64,000 bases of DNA, taken from the NCBI RefSeq assembly GCF_000768675.1, contig NZ_AVPI01000004.1, positions 1-64,000 on the forward strand, read 5' to 3'. Every line of letters begins with the position of its first letter. Positions within the stretch are counted from its first letter, which is position 1. Source of the stretch: Knoellia flava TL1 (GTDB taxonomy: Bacteria; Actinomycetota; Actinomycetes; Actinomycetales; Dermatophilaceae). Under the pieces are notes generated by a model, which made no database searches, was not told the origin of the DNA, and saw only the letters and a list, made by a program, of their open reading frames with translations. Position numbers and translations under genes: made by a program. Of the stretch, positions 18,710 through 27,712 are shown piece after piece.

Positions 18710-20157
18710 TGGCGCACCAGCCCAACGAGGCGTCCGCCACCGCGTCGGCCGCCACCAAGCCCAAGCCCGACCGCGCCACGGACCCTCGCAACCCGCGCCT
18801 GCGACTCGCCGCCTTCTTCGACGAGGGCTCGCTCGAGCTCATCACCCCCGAGGACGACTCCGGCATGCTCGCCGCCGTCGGCACTTGCCAGGGCACCCGC
18901 GTCGCCGCCTTCTGCTCCGACGCCACGATCATGGGCGGCGCGATGGGCGTCGCCGGCTGCAAGGTGATCCTCGAGGCCTACGAGCGGGCGCTCGCGGACG
19001 GCATACCGGTCGTCGGCATCTGGCACTCCGGGGGCGCACGCCTTCCCGAGGGTGTCGTGAGCCTGCACGCGGTCGGCGAGGTCTTCGCGATCATGACCCG
19101 CGCGTCCGGCAAGGTCCCGCAGATCTCGGTCGTCATCGGCGCTGCTGCGGGCGGCGCGGCCTACGGACCTGCCCTCACCGACATCGTCGTGCTCGCGCCC
19201 GACGGCCGCATCTTCGTCACCGGCCCCGACGTCGTCCGCTCCGTCACCGGCGAGGCCGTCGACGCGCTGCGCCTCGGCGGCCCCGAGCCGCACGGCCGTC
19301 GCAGCGGCGTCGTCCACGTCGTCACCGAGTCGACCGAGGAGGCCTACGAGCGCGGGCGCCAGCTCTGCTCCCTCCTTGCCGACCAGGGCACGCTCGACGC
19401 GACGGGCATCGAGGACATCGACCTCGAGGAGACCTTCCCCGAGTCGGCCAAGCGCGCCTACGACGTGCACCCCGTCGTCGACAACGTCCTCGACAAGGGT
19501 GCCGACTCCGTCGAGCTGCACCCGCGCTGGGCTCCGAACATCGTCACCCAGCTCGGTCGCTTCGGCGGCCGCACGGTCGGTGTCATCGCCAACAACCCCA
19601 TGCGTCTCGGTGGCTGTCTGGACTCCCCCAGCGCCGAGAAGGCGGCCCGCTTCGTGCGCATGTGCGACGCGTTCGGTGTGCCGCTCATCGTCCTCGTCGA
19701 CGTGCCGGGCTACCTCCCCGGCGTGGGCCAGGAGTGGGACGGGGTCGTGCGCCGTGGCGCCAAGCTGCTCCACGCCTTCGCCGAGGCCACGGTCCCGCGC
19801 GTCACCCTCGTCACCCGCAAGACCTACGGCGGTGCCTACATCGCGATGAACTCGCGCTCGCTCGGGGCGACCAAGGTCTTCGCGTGGCCGACCGCCCACG
19901 TCGCCGTCATGGGCTCGGTCGCCGCGATCCGCATCCTGCACCGCCGCCGGCTCGCCGAGGTCGACGACGCCGAGCGCGCGGCGGTCGAGCAGGAGCTCGC
20001 GGAGGAGCACGACCGCCTCAGTGGCGGCCTGCCCCGTGCCGTGGAGATCGGCGTCGTCGACGAGATCGTCGAGCCGACCGCGACCCGGTCCGCCCTCGCC
20101 AGGGCCATCGCCGAGGCGCCCCAGCGGCGCGGTCAGCACGGCAACATCCCCCTCTAG
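18709..20157 (+). CDS. accD: Acyl-CoA carboxylase beta subunit (AccD6-like)
   Basis: A 482-residue carboxyltransferase subunit that makes malonyl-CoA, giving the fab operon its own extender supply. N- and C-terminal carboxyltransferase lobes are visible: WHSGGARLPEGVVSLHAVGEVFA and GAAAGGAAYGPALTD, then VDVPGYLPGVGQEWDGVVRRGAKLL and RKTYGGAYIAMNSRSLGA. The start ATG overlaps the fabF stop by one base. The biotinylated alpha subunit is not in this window. Position as the last gene of the fab operon matches accD6 of Mycobacterium. Confidence 0.93.
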   Translation: MAHQPNEASATASAATKPKPDRATDPRNPRLRLAAFFDEGSLELITPEDDSGMLAAVGTCQGTRVAAFCSDATIMGGAMGVAGCKVILEAYERALADGIPVVGIWHSGGARLPEGVVSLHAVGEVFAIMTRASGKVPQISVVIGAAAGGAAYGPALTDIVVLAPDGRIFVTGPDVVRSVTGEAVDALRLGGPEPHGRRSGVVHVVTESTEEAYERGRQLCSLLADQGTLDATGIEDIDLEETFPESAKRAYDVHPVVDNVLDKGADSVELHPRWAPNIVTQLGRFGGRTVGVIANNPMRLGGCLDSPSAEKAARFVRMCDAFGVPLIVLVDVPGYLPGVGQEWDGVVRRGAKLLHAFAEATVPRVTLVTRKTYGGAYIAMNSRSLGATKVFAWPTAHVAVMGSVAAIRILHRRRLAEVDDAERAAVEQELAEEHDRLSGGLPRAVEIGVVDEIVEPTATRSALARAIAEAPQRRGQHGNIPL

Positions 20158-20163
20158 CCGCCT

Positions 20164-20244
20164 CAGCTTTTGCTCCGCATGCGGGAACGTTGAGGGTCCG
20201 GAGGGAACATTTCCCTCCGGACCCTCGAGGTTTCCTCCGCATGG
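20164..20244. repeat. Intergenic hairpin repeat, family 2, copy 1
   Basis: A 16-bp perfect stem (20192-20207 with 20211-20226, sequence GAGGGTCCGGAGGGAA, loop CAT) sits inside imperfect outer arms. The flank CTTTTGCTCC.CATG is shared with the copy at 55687. It lies just after accD and before the end of the convergent DUF3145 gene, fitting a bidirectional terminator. Confidence 0.75.
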
Positions 20245-20256
20245 TGCCGGACACAG

Positions 20257-20295
20257 CACGAGGCCCGCTCCCCCTGTACCGGAGCGGGCCTCGTG
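20257..20295. terminator. Bidirectional terminator hairpin
   Basis: Perfect 15-base arms CACGAGGCCCGCTCC (20257-20271) and its complement (20281-20295) with a 9-base loop, placed 24 bases beyond the end of the minus-strand DUF3145 gene. With the adjacent family-2 element this makes a double hairpin between two convergent units. Confidence 0.65.
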
Positions 20296-20318
20296 ACGTG
20301 TGCGGGTTGTCGGCCGGC

Positions 20319-20834
20319 CTATCCGACCTGGTGGAGCCAGCGCACGGACGCCCCGTCACCGGCATACCGGAAGGGTTCGAGCTCGGCGTCCCACTCGGTG
20401 CCGAGGACCTCCTCGAGCATCTCCTCGATCGCGTCGGGTGAGCCCTGCGCGAGCATGAGGATCTCCTTGAGCCGCTCCTCGCCGACGACGGCGTCGCCAC
20501 TCGCGGACGTCGTCGCGTGGTGGATGCCCAGGCTCGGCGTGTAGGACCAGCGCGAGCCGTCGCAGCCGGCGCTCGGGTCCTCGGTGACCTCGTAGCGGAC
20601 GCCCTGCCAGCCGCGCAGCGTCGAGGCGATGTGCGCGCCCGTCCCCTGCTCGCCGATCCACGACCACTCGCCGCGGCGCAGCCCTGGCGCGATCGGCTGC
20701 TCGGTCCAGTCGATGACCACACGGGAGCCCGTGGCCTTCTCGAGTGCCCAGGTGATGTGCGGGCACAGCGCTGCCGGGGCCGAGTGGATGAACACCACTC
20801 CCCGGGTCGACACACGTCGCGTCGCGACAGACAT
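20319..20834 (-). CDS. DUF3145 family protein
   Basis: A 171-residue actinobacterial protein of the DUF3145 family: TRGVVFIHSAPAALCPHITWALE at the N-terminus, then VIDWTEQPIAPGLRRGEWSW and EPFRYAGDGASVRWLHQVG at the C-terminus. ATG at 20832-20834 follows AAGGAGG at a good distance. It lies next to the fab operon in several actinobacteria, suggesting a link to lipid metabolism, but no function is known. It is convergent to accD. Confidence 0.88.
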   Translation of the reverse strand: MSVATRRVSTRGVVFIHSAPAALCPHITWALEKATGSRVVIDWTEQPIAPGLRRGEWSWIGEQGTGAHIASTLRGWQGVRYEVTEDPSAGCDGSRWSYTPSLGIHHATTSASGDAVVGEERLKEILMLAQGSPDAIEEMLEEVLGTEWDAELEPFRYAGDGASVRWLHQVG

Positions 20835-21190
20835 CCTGGCCTCCTTGGTGTGCAAGGGACGTCTTCCCCAACGCCGTCGCACGTGGTCCGGAGGCAACAG
20901 ATCTGTATGCCGGCCAGCTCGCTGTGAGGGCGCCCGCGGCGCCGCTGTTTGTCGCCTCACGAGCGAACTCGTGAACCGTGGGCCACATCATGCCGCATGA
21001 ACCCCAGTCGCACCACCACGAACACGCGTCACGATGTGAGACGGCTCGAGAATGCCCCGAGAGCCGCGAGCGAACCTTATAGTCCTTTCGAGTCATTTGG
21101 TGGTTCTGAGTTGCCTACGGTACGACCCACCTTGACTATGGGCGTGCCTGACCCGTTCGGGTCACCCCCTCCAACCTAGGAGCGCCCTCG
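20835..21190. other. Intergenic region, no gene seen
   Basis: About 355 bases between divergent genes, visibly richer in A+T than the surroundings. Nothing coding is convincing on either strand. A TATAGT (21077-21082) and a TTGACT (21132-21137) may be parts of the promoter for the secreted protein at 21191, but they do not form a clean pair. One GTATGCC word lies at about 20905. Confidence 0.4.
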
Positions 21191-22369
21191 ATGGGATCCC
21201 GCCACGTCGCCCGCCCGGCTCTCGCCGCGCTGGCCGCAACAGTCACCAGTCTCGGGTGCGTCGTCGCCCTGACAGCCACGCCGGCGAACGCCGTCAAGAG
21301 CAGGAAGCCCGCACCCGCGCTCACGTCCACCACGATGCCGACGTATCCGACCAGCATCGTCGGGGTGAGCCCCCAGGCGATGGAGAAGCCCAACGATTCA
21401 GGCCGCACTATTCGCAGCCTCACCCTCGACAACGGCAGGTTCTTCGTCGGCTACGGCGACTACCTCGAGAACGGCGGGCCAACGAAGGTGACCACGTTCG
21501 ACCCCGCGACGCGCACCTTCGCCGAGACGGGGCTCACCGCGCCCACCGAGGAGGTCACGACCTTCCGCCGGATCAACGGCAAGCTCTATGCGCCGTGGAC
21601 CGACCCGACCGGATCGGCCACCGCCAACCAGGGCTTCTCGACCAACGCGAGCGGGACCTGGACGAACGAGTTCAAGGCTCCCGCCGAGCACGTCTACGAC
21701 GTTGCTTCGCTCAACGGCACCGACCTGTGGATGGTCGGTTCTGCCAAGAACGTCGTCAGTGGCAAGGGCGGTGCAGCGGCGTACCGATCCACCGATCGCG
21801 GCGCGACGTGGACGTTGGTTGCCGCCGACACGTCGAACGTCGAAACGGGCTACGAGCGCTATTACTGGGCGGCCGCCATCAACGGGAAGATGTACCTACA
21901 AGCGCACAACGTTGCGGAAGGGGCGCCGCTGCGTATCTTCAATGGGACCTCGTGGTCGACCCTGTCCCTCAACCCCTGCAACACCGTGGAGTCACGGGCT
22001 GTCGAGGTCTTCAAAGGCAACATCATCTGCACCAACTACGGGCGCGGAGTGGTCGCCTTCGACGGCAAGACCGCGACCACCGTTCTCAACACCGACGGCT
22101 GGAACGTTCTTGACTTCGACATCCCGGGCGATGGCTACATCTACGCCCTCTCTCGCGCCGGCGTCTACCGCAGCGCGGACGGCCTCAGCTGGCAGGGCCT
22201 GACCACCGTGCCCGAATACGCCTGGTCGATCGGCGTCCACAACGGCACGATCTACCTCGGCGAGCGTCTCAACGCCACCATCCGCAAGGTCGACGGGCTC
22301 AACACCAACGCGGTGCCGGCGCCCTCCACCACGTCGACGACCTGCAAGGGCAAGTCGAAGAGCTGCTGA
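21191..22369 (+). CDS. Secreted protein with BNR-like repeats, function unknown
   Basis: A 392-residue exported protein. The N-terminus has arginines, a hydrophobic core and a cut site after TPANA (about residue 34). The mature part looks like a beta-propeller of short repeats, some with the Asp-box pattern of sialidase-like proteins: YRSTDRGATWTLV and YRSADGLSWQGL, plus FNGTSWSTL and FDGKTATTV. A single Cys pair (NPCNTV and IICTNY) and a Lys/Ser/Cys-rich tail are present. No catalytic set is recognisable. AGGAG lies 9 bases before ATG. Codon use is less GC-biased than in neighbours, and a strong terminator follows, so it is an isolated, possibly acquired gene. Confidence 0.75.
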   Translation: MGSRHVARPALAALAATVTSLGCVVALTATPANAVKSRKPAPALTSTTMPTYPTSIVGVSPQAMEKPNDSGRTIRSLTLDNGRFFVGYGDYLENGGPTKVTTFDPATRTFAETGLTAPTEEVTTFRRINGKLYAPWTDPTGSATANQGFSTNASGTWTNEFKAPAEHVYDVASLNGTDLWMVGSAKNVVSGKGGAAAYRSTDRGATWTLVAADTSNVETGYERYYWAAAINGKMYLQAHNVAEGAPLRIFNGTSWSTLSLNPCNTVESRAVEVFKGNIICTNYGRGVVAFDGKTATTVLNTDGWNVLDFDIPGDGYIYALSRAGVYRSADGLSWQGLTTVPEYAWSIGVHNGTIYLGERLNATIRKVDGLNTNAVPAPSTTSTTCKGKSKSC

Positions 22370-22377
22370 CGCGATGA

Positions 22378-22415
22378 CAGGAGGGGCCGGTCCGGCATCG
22401 GACCGGCCCCTCCTG
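22378..22415 (+). terminator. Strong intrinsic-type terminator hairpin
   Basis: Perfect 17-base arms (22378-22394 and 22399-22415, CAGGAGGGGCCGGTCCG and complement) with a GCAT loop, 9 bases after the secreted protein's stop. There is no long T tract, as usual in high-GC actinobacteria. It may also stop transcription of the minus-strand tRNA next to it. Confidence 0.75.
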
Positions 22416-22426
22416 CGTGGCCGGGG

Positions 22427-22500
22427 TGGGGCGGCTGGGGCTTGAACCCAGGACCGACGGATTATGAGTCCGCTGCTCTGACCGACTGAGCTACCGCCCC
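22427..22500 (-). tRNA. tRNA with CAT anticodon (elongator Met or Ile2)
   Basis: A 74-nt cloverleaf on the minus strand: acceptor GGGGCGG/CCGCCCC, D arm GCTC/GAGC, anticodon loop CTCATAA, T stem CTGGG/CCCAG and discriminator A. The CAT anticodon and CTCATAA loop occur both in elongator tRNA-Met and in tRNA-Ile2, whose C is modified to lysidine; I cannot separate them from sequence alone. It is not an initiator tRNA, because the three G-C pairs of the initiator anticodon stem are missing and the first acceptor pair is a normal G-C. Confidence 0.9.
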
Positions 22501-22636
22501 GTGAAGCGGAGCCGAGCCTACCCGCGGGTGCGGAGCGGCCGGCATACGCCGTCGACAGCCCGGACTGCGTTGCGAATCGGTGTCGCATCGGCCCAGTCGT
22601 GCGTGGCGGACGGCACATGGCGGTAGGTTTCGCCCC

Positions 22637-23377
<741 letters not shown>

Positions 23378-23402
23378 TGTCAGACCCACACAGGAGGAAA
23401 CA

Positions 23403-24260
23403 ATGAAGGTTCGTCAGATCGGCGCGGTTCTCGCGGCTTCGGTGCTCACGCTCGGTCTCGCCGCCTGCGGCGACAGCGCCAACGACTCGGACTCGGGCTC
23501 CGGTGGCGACGCCAGCGGCGGCACCGGCAAGGCCGTGAAGATCGGCATCAAGTTCGACCAGCCCGGCCTCGGCCTCAAGCAGGGCGAGGACTACACCGGC
23601 CTCGACGTCGACGTCGCGAAGTACGTCGCCAAGGAGCTCGGCAGCGGCGAGGGTGACATCACGTGGGTGCAGGCGCCCTCCGCCCAGCGCGAGACCCTCA
23701 TCTCGACCGGCCAGGTCGACATGATCTTCGCGACCTACTCGATCACCGACAAGCGCAAGGAGACCGTCTCCTTCGCCGGTCCGTACTTCATTGCCGGCCA
23801 GGACCTCCTCGTCCGCGGTGACGACAGCTCGATCACCGGCCCCGAGACGCTCACCGGCAAGAAGCTCTGCTCGGTCACCGGCTCCACCTCTGCCCAGAAG
23901 GTCAAGGACAAGTACCCCGGCGTCCAGCTCCAGGAGTTCGGCACCTACTCCGAGTGCGTCGCGGCCCTCGTCTCCAAGGGCGTCGACGCCCTGACGACGG
24001 ACAACACGATCCTCGCCGGCTACGCCTCGCAGGAGCAGTACAAGGGCAAGCTCAAGGTCGTCGGCAAGACCTTCTCCGAAGAGCGCTACGGCGTCGGCAT
24101 CAAGAAGGGCGACACCGCCCTCTGCGAGAAGATCAACACGGCGCTCACCAAGATGGTCGACTCCGGCGACTGGCAGAAGGCCGTCGACGCCAACCTCGGC
24201 CCGGCCGGCTTCAAGGTCGACACCGCGGTGAACCCGCCGAAGCCGGACGCCTGCTCCTGA
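23403..24260 (+). CDS. gluB: Glutamate-binding lipoprotein
   Basis: A 285-residue substrate-binding protein anchored by lipid; the lipobox is LAAC at residues 19-22, followed by a Ser/Gly/Asp linker. Signature stretches of the polar amino-acid binding family are present: YTGLDVDVAKYVAKELG and ISTGQVDMIFATYSITDKRKE. Residues GKKLCSVTGSTSAQ match glutamate binders. A very good AGGAGG lies 7 bases before ATG. A perfect long hairpin separates it from the permease genes, consistent with the binding protein being made in excess. Confidence 0.92.
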   Translation: MKVRQIGAVLAASVLTLGLAACGDSANDSDSGSGGDASGGTGKAVKIGIKFDQPGLGLKQGEDYTGLDVDVAKYVAKELGSGEGDITWVQAPSAQRETLISTGQVDMIFATYSITDKRKETVSFAGPYFIAGQDLLVRGDDSSITGPETLTGKKLCSVTGSTSAQKVKDKYPGVQLQEFGTYSECVAALVSKGVDALTTDNTILAGYASQEQYKGKLKVVGKTFSEERYGVGIKKGDTALCEKINTALTKMVDSGDWQKAVDANLGPAGFKVDTAVNPPKPDACS

Positions 24261-24281
24261 TCCGCTCCACGACCACGGCGT

Positions 24282-24325
24282 CTCGGGTATGCCGTCCGCT
24301 CACCCGGGCGGACGGCATACCCGAG
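24282..24325 (+). terminator. Perfect 18-bp hairpin between gluB and gluC
   Basis: Arms 24282-24299 and 24308-24325 are exact complements (CTCGGGTATGCCGTCCGC) around an 8-base loop. It is probably an attenuating or mRNA-stabilising hairpin that raises gluB over gluC-gluD. Each arm carries one copy of the abundant GTATGCC word in its extended form GTATGCCGTCCGC. Confidence 0.75.
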
Positions 24326-24359
24326 TGCCGGAACGACCACGGCAAGGAAAGGTCTCTGC

Positions 24360-25025
24360 ATGGGTGAGATCCTCAGCAACTACGACGTGCTCGCCGCGTT
24401 CTGGGGCACCATCAAGCTGTCGCTCCTCGGGACGTTCGGGGCGCTGGTGCTCGGCACCATCGTCGCCGTCCTGCGGCTCTCCCCCGTGCGGGTCTTCCAG
24501 TGGATCGGCTCCTGGTACGTCAACACCTTCCGCAACACCCCGCTGACCCTGCTCATGGTCTTCAGCATCCTCGGGCTGACCTTCATCCTCGGTCTCCAGC
24601 TCAACACCCAGGACCTCAACAGCAACGCCTTTCGCTGGGCCGCGGTGATGCTCGCCGTCTACCACGGCGCCTTCATCTGCGAGGCACTGCGCTCGGGCGT
24701 CAACACGGTGCCGGCGGGACAGGCGGAGGCGGCCCGCGCGATCGGGCTCACCTTCGGCCAGAGCATGCAGCACGTGCTGCTGCCGCAGGCGTTCCGCGGC
24801 TCGATCGCCCCCATCGGGTCGACGATCATCGCCCTCATCAAGAACAGCACCGTGGCCGCCGTCATCGGTGGCGGGGAGGCGGCCAACCTCATGTCGACCG
24901 TCATCGAGAACGAGGGCAGCCGGTTCAGCGTGTTCCTCGTCTTCGCGATCGGCTTCGTCATCCTCACCCTGCCCCTCGGACTGTTCTTCACGAGCATGTC
25001 GCGGCGTCTGGCGGTGAAGCGATGA
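24360..25025 (+). CDS. gluC: Glutamate ABC transporter permease 1
   Basis: A 221-residue permease with five helices (about residues 15-40, 60-80, 85-105, 145-170 and 190-210). The coupling motif region EAARAIGLTFGQSMQHVLLPQAFRGSIAP fits the EAA loop of the HisM family (about residues 120-148), and the N-terminal GTIKLSLLGTFGA is typical. AAGGAAAGG precedes ATG. It ends in ATGA, shared with gluD. Confidence 0.92.
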   Translation: MGEILSNYDVLAAFWGTIKLSLLGTFGALVLGTIVAVLRLSPVRVFQWIGSWYVNTFRNTPLTLLMVFSILGLTFILGLQLNTQDLNSNAFRWAAVMLAVYHGAFICEALRSGVNTVPAGQAEAARAIGLTFGQSMQHVLLPQAFRGSIAPIGSTIIALIKNSTVAAVIGGGEAANLMSTVIENEGSRFSVFLVFAIGFVILTLPLGLFFTSMSRRLAVKR

Positions 25026-25909
25026 GCGCCCAGTCCGTCCTCTTCGACGCCCCGGGCCCCAAGGCCCGTCGCCGGCACGCGATCCTCGCGGTCGTCGGCG
25101 CCGTGCTCGCGGTGGTGGCGCTCTACGTCGTCGTCCGCAAGATGCAGACGGCCAACCAGCTCCAGGGCTACATGTGGGAGCCGTTCCTCACCGACCGGTC
25201 GGTGTGGCGCGACTACCTGCTCAAGGGCCTCTGGGGCACGATCAAGGCCGCGCTCATCTCGATCGTCTTCGCCGCGGTCTTCGGCCTGGTCTTCGGCGTC
25301 GGCCGGCTCTCCACCATCCGCCCCGTGCGGTGGGTGTGCAGCGTCGTCGTCGAGTTCTTCCGGGCCGTCCCGGTGCTCATCATGATGATCTTTGCGTTCG
25401 GCGTCTACACCCGCAACGGCGTCTTCGCCAACGACCTCAACCCCCTCGCGGCGGTCGTCACGGCGCTCACGCTCTACAACGGCGCGGTCATCGCGGAACT
25501 GGTTCGTTCCGGTGTCCACTCCCTCCCCAAGGGTCAGGGCGAGGCCGGCCTCGCCGTCGGCCTGACGACCGGCCAGGTGCTGCGCTCGATCCAGCTCCCG
25601 CAGGCCCTCACCGCCATGCTGCCGGCGCTCATCGGCCAGTTCGTCACGATCCTCAAGGACTCGGCGCTCGGCACGGCGATCACCTACACCGAGTTGCTCA
25701 CGTGGTCCAAGACTCTGGGGTCCGCGTTCACCAACACGGTGCCGGCCTACATCGTCGCGGCGATCCTCTTCATCACGATGAACTACCTGCTCTCCCGCCT
25801 CGCGGTGACGGTGGAGAAGCGGCTCAACCGCCGGGGCAAGACCGCCGGCGGCGCGGTCGCCGCGGCACCGCTTCCGGGAGGCGCACCAGCGGACGCAACC
25901 CCGGCGTAG
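25022..25909 (+). CDS. gluD: Glutamate ABC transporter permease 2
   Basis: A 295-residue permease; residues 1-60 form an N-terminal extension with one helix, then the HisM-like core follows. The EAA loop is QGEAGLAVGLTTGQVLRSIQLPQALTAMLPAL. The C-terminus is a basic then Ala/Pro-rich tail. It overlaps gluC by four bases. A perfect GC hairpin follows 27 bases after the stop and ends the operon. Confidence 0.92.
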   Translation: MSAQSVLFDAPGPKARRRHAILAVVGAVLAVVALYVVVRKMQTANQLQGYMWEPFLTDRSVWRDYLLKGLWGTIKAALISIVFAAVFGLVFGVGRLSTIRPVRWVCSVVVEFFRAVPVLIMMIFAFGVYTRNGVFANDLNPLAAVVTALTLYNGAVIAELVRSGVHSLPKGQGEAGLAVGLTTGQVLRSIQLPQALTAMLPALIGQFVTILKDSALGTAITYTELLTWSKTLGSAFTNTVPAYIVAAILFITMNYLLSRLAVTVEKRLNRRGKTAGGAVAAAPLPGGAPADATPA

Positions 25910-25936
25910 TCGCGACCTCCGAATGCGAGCGTGAAG

Positions 25937-25975
25937 CGTGCACCGGGCCCGGCGACTGTCGCCGGGCCCGGTGCA
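25937..25975 (+). terminator. Terminator of the glu operon
   Basis: Perfect 18-base arms GTGCACCGGGCCCGGCGA (25937-25954) and complement (25958-25975) with a 3-base loop, then GTTTG. It also lies downstream of the convergent phosphatase gene. Confidence 0.8.
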
Positions 25976-26025
25976 CGTTTGCCACATCGGGCGGGAAAGG
26001 TGTGACTGGCCGGACGGGCGGAGGG

Positions 26026-27342
26026 TCAGGACAGTCGCGCGCTGGCGCGGCCCGGGTCAGCTCCCGAGACCGTCGTCCGATCCCGGCCATGGCCTCCGTA
26101 CCAGTCGAGAACGAGGATCGTGGCGTCGTCCTTGAGGTTGTGTCCCGTGGCGTCGAGGACGCGGTCGGCCATGTGTCGAGCTGCCTCGCGCGGATGCAGG
26201 TCGTGGGTCTCACCGATGACCGCCGTGAGGTCGAGGCCGGCCGCGTTGCGGTCGAGCATGCCGTCGGTGACGACGACGAGCCGGTCGCCGGGCTCAAGGG
26301 CGACCCGCGTGCTCCGGTAGCGGGTGCCCGGGAAGAGACCGATCGGCAGGTCCGGCGGCAGGTCGACGACCTCGACGCGGCCATTGCGTGCGAGGTAGGG
26401 CGGGACGTGGCCGGCATTGACGAGGTCGAGCGTGCCGGTCTCGAGGTCCAGTCGACCGCCCACCCCGGTGACGTAGTCGTCGGCACCGCGGGCGTCGGAG
26501 TGCTCGACCAGGGCGGTGTTCGTGGCGGCCATCTGCTCGAGGAGCGACGCCCCACGCCGGCGGGCACCCCGCAGGGCGCCCACGCTCAGCGACGCCGTGA
26601 GGGCCGCACCCACCCCATGACCCATGGCGTCGGTGACGGACAGGTGGAGGTGGTCGCGGGCCAGGCTGTAGTCGAAGCTGTCACCGGCGATGTCGCTCGC
26701 CGGCTCGAGCCAGGCGGACAGGGTGAAGGCTCCGGCCTCGCACGTGCGCGACGCGGGCAGGAGCCGCTGCTGGATCTCGGCGGACAGGCTCGCGGGACGG
26801 CTGCGCTGGCCCCACTCAAACAGGTCGGTGTGGCGGCGGTTGGCGATGACGACGAAGCCGAGGAAGTGCGCCAGCTGCCCCGCTGCCGAACGGGTGTCCT
26901 CGTCGGGCTCCTTCGGCAGGAGCATCTCGAGCACCCCGATGACCTCGCCCCGCTCCGTGATCGGCGCGAGGAGCGTCCACAGACGTGCGGCCGTGCCCGA
27001 GTCAGAGGCACCGGGCGCGACCACCTGGATGGTCTGCGTGCGCACGGCCTGCTCGCCATGTCCTCCGTCGAAGGGGAGTGTGGTGGCGCGCTCCTCGTCG
27101 GCCTGACGTTGGTGGGCGGCCAGCGAGGGGGCGCTGCCCGGCTCCGCGTCCTCCTCGAGCGGGGCGTGGGCGAGCCGGACGAGGGCCCGTCCAGACAGGT
27201 CGGCGATGAGGAACGACACCTCGGTGGCACCGAAGGCCTCGCCGAGCTCACGGGCCACGGACTGGACTGCCTCCACGGGCGAGACCGCCTCCGCGGCCTC
27301 GAGCAACCTGCCCAGCCTTCCGGACATCAACACGTCAGACAC
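26026..27342 (-). CDS. GAF-PP2C (RsbU/SpoIIE-type) phosphatase
   Basis: A protein of about 438 residues. A GAF-like sensor domain occupies residues 20-175 (FGATEVSFLIADLSGRALVRL). A SpoIIE/RsbU-type PP2C phosphatase domain follows, with metal-binding Asp residues in DIAGDSFDY, SVTDAMGHGVGAAL and VVTDGMLDR. Such proteins dephosphorylate anti-sigma-factor antagonists and release stress sigma factors. I choose GTG at 27342 because TATGCT lies 6 bases upstream, suggesting a leaderless mRNA; GTG at 27384 would add 14 residues. No anti-sigma partner is next to it. Confidence 0.85.
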   Translation of the reverse strand: MSDVLMSGRLGRLLEAAEAVSPVEAVQSVARELGEAFGATEVSFLIADLSGRALVRLAHAPLEEDAEPGSAPSLAAHQRQADEERATTLPFDGGHGEQAVRTQTIQVVAPGASDSGTAARLWTLLAPITERGEVIGVLEMLLPKEPDEDTRSAAGQLAHFLGFVVIANRRHTDLFEWGQRSRPASLSAEIQQRLLPASRTCEAGAFTLSAWLEPASDIAGDSFDYSLARDHLHLSVTDAMGHGVGAALTASLSVGALRGARRRGASLLEQMAATNTALVEHSDARGADDYVTGVGGRLDLETGTLDLVNAGHVPPYLARNGRVEVVDLPPDLPIGLFPGTRYRSTRVALEPGDRLVVVTDGMLDRNAAGLDLTAVIGETHDLHPREAARHMADRVLDATGHNLKDDATILVLDWYGGHGRDRTTVSGADPGRASARLS

Positions 27343-27460
27343 CCGGGCAGCATAAAGGCCCGAGACGCTCCGTCTGCCGGTCACGGCCCTTGCGAGTTCG
27401 GGATGCGACCGCGTAGGGGTGTCCGCGATCGCGCCGCACGGCCCAGCGCGAGAAACGCAT

Positions 27461-27490
27461 CAGCCGGACCCACTCACGCGGGTCCGGCTG
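27461..27490 (-). terminator. Terminator hairpin after tRNA-Asn
   Basis: Perfect 11-base arms CAGCCGGACCC (27461-27471) and complement (27480-27490), 8-base loop, about 28 bases beyond the tRNA 3' end on its strand, followed in that direction by ATGCGTTTCT. Confidence 0.6.
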
Positions 27491-27518
27491 GGGTGGATGT
27501 CGGTCGACATCCGCGATG

Positions 27519-27591
27519 CTCCCCCGGTTGGACTCGAACCAACAACCTGCCGATTAACAGTCGGCTGCTCTGCCAATTGAGCTACAGGGGA
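27519..27591 (-). tRNA. tRNA-Asn(GTT)
   Basis: A 73-nt cloverleaf on the minus strand: acceptor TCCCCTG/CGGGGGA with one wobble, D arm GCTC/GAGC, anticodon loop CTGTTAA giving GTT (asparagine), T stem GTTGG/CCAAC, discriminator G as expected for Asn. CCA is not encoded. Confidence 0.95.
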
Positions 27592-27712
27592 ATGCAATGC
27601 ATCGGTGCTGACACCGGTGCGCGGCCACCCGGGGGCGGCGCGCTGCGCAACGATAGCAAAGGGAGGGGCCAGTCACGAAAACGGCTCCCCCACCCCGCCG
27701 CTGGGGTCGGGA

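Noticed and set aside
26026-27384. GTG at 27384 as start of the phosphatase
   Set aside because: It adds 14 residues with no family resemblance and would place the TATGCT promoter-like box inside the gene.
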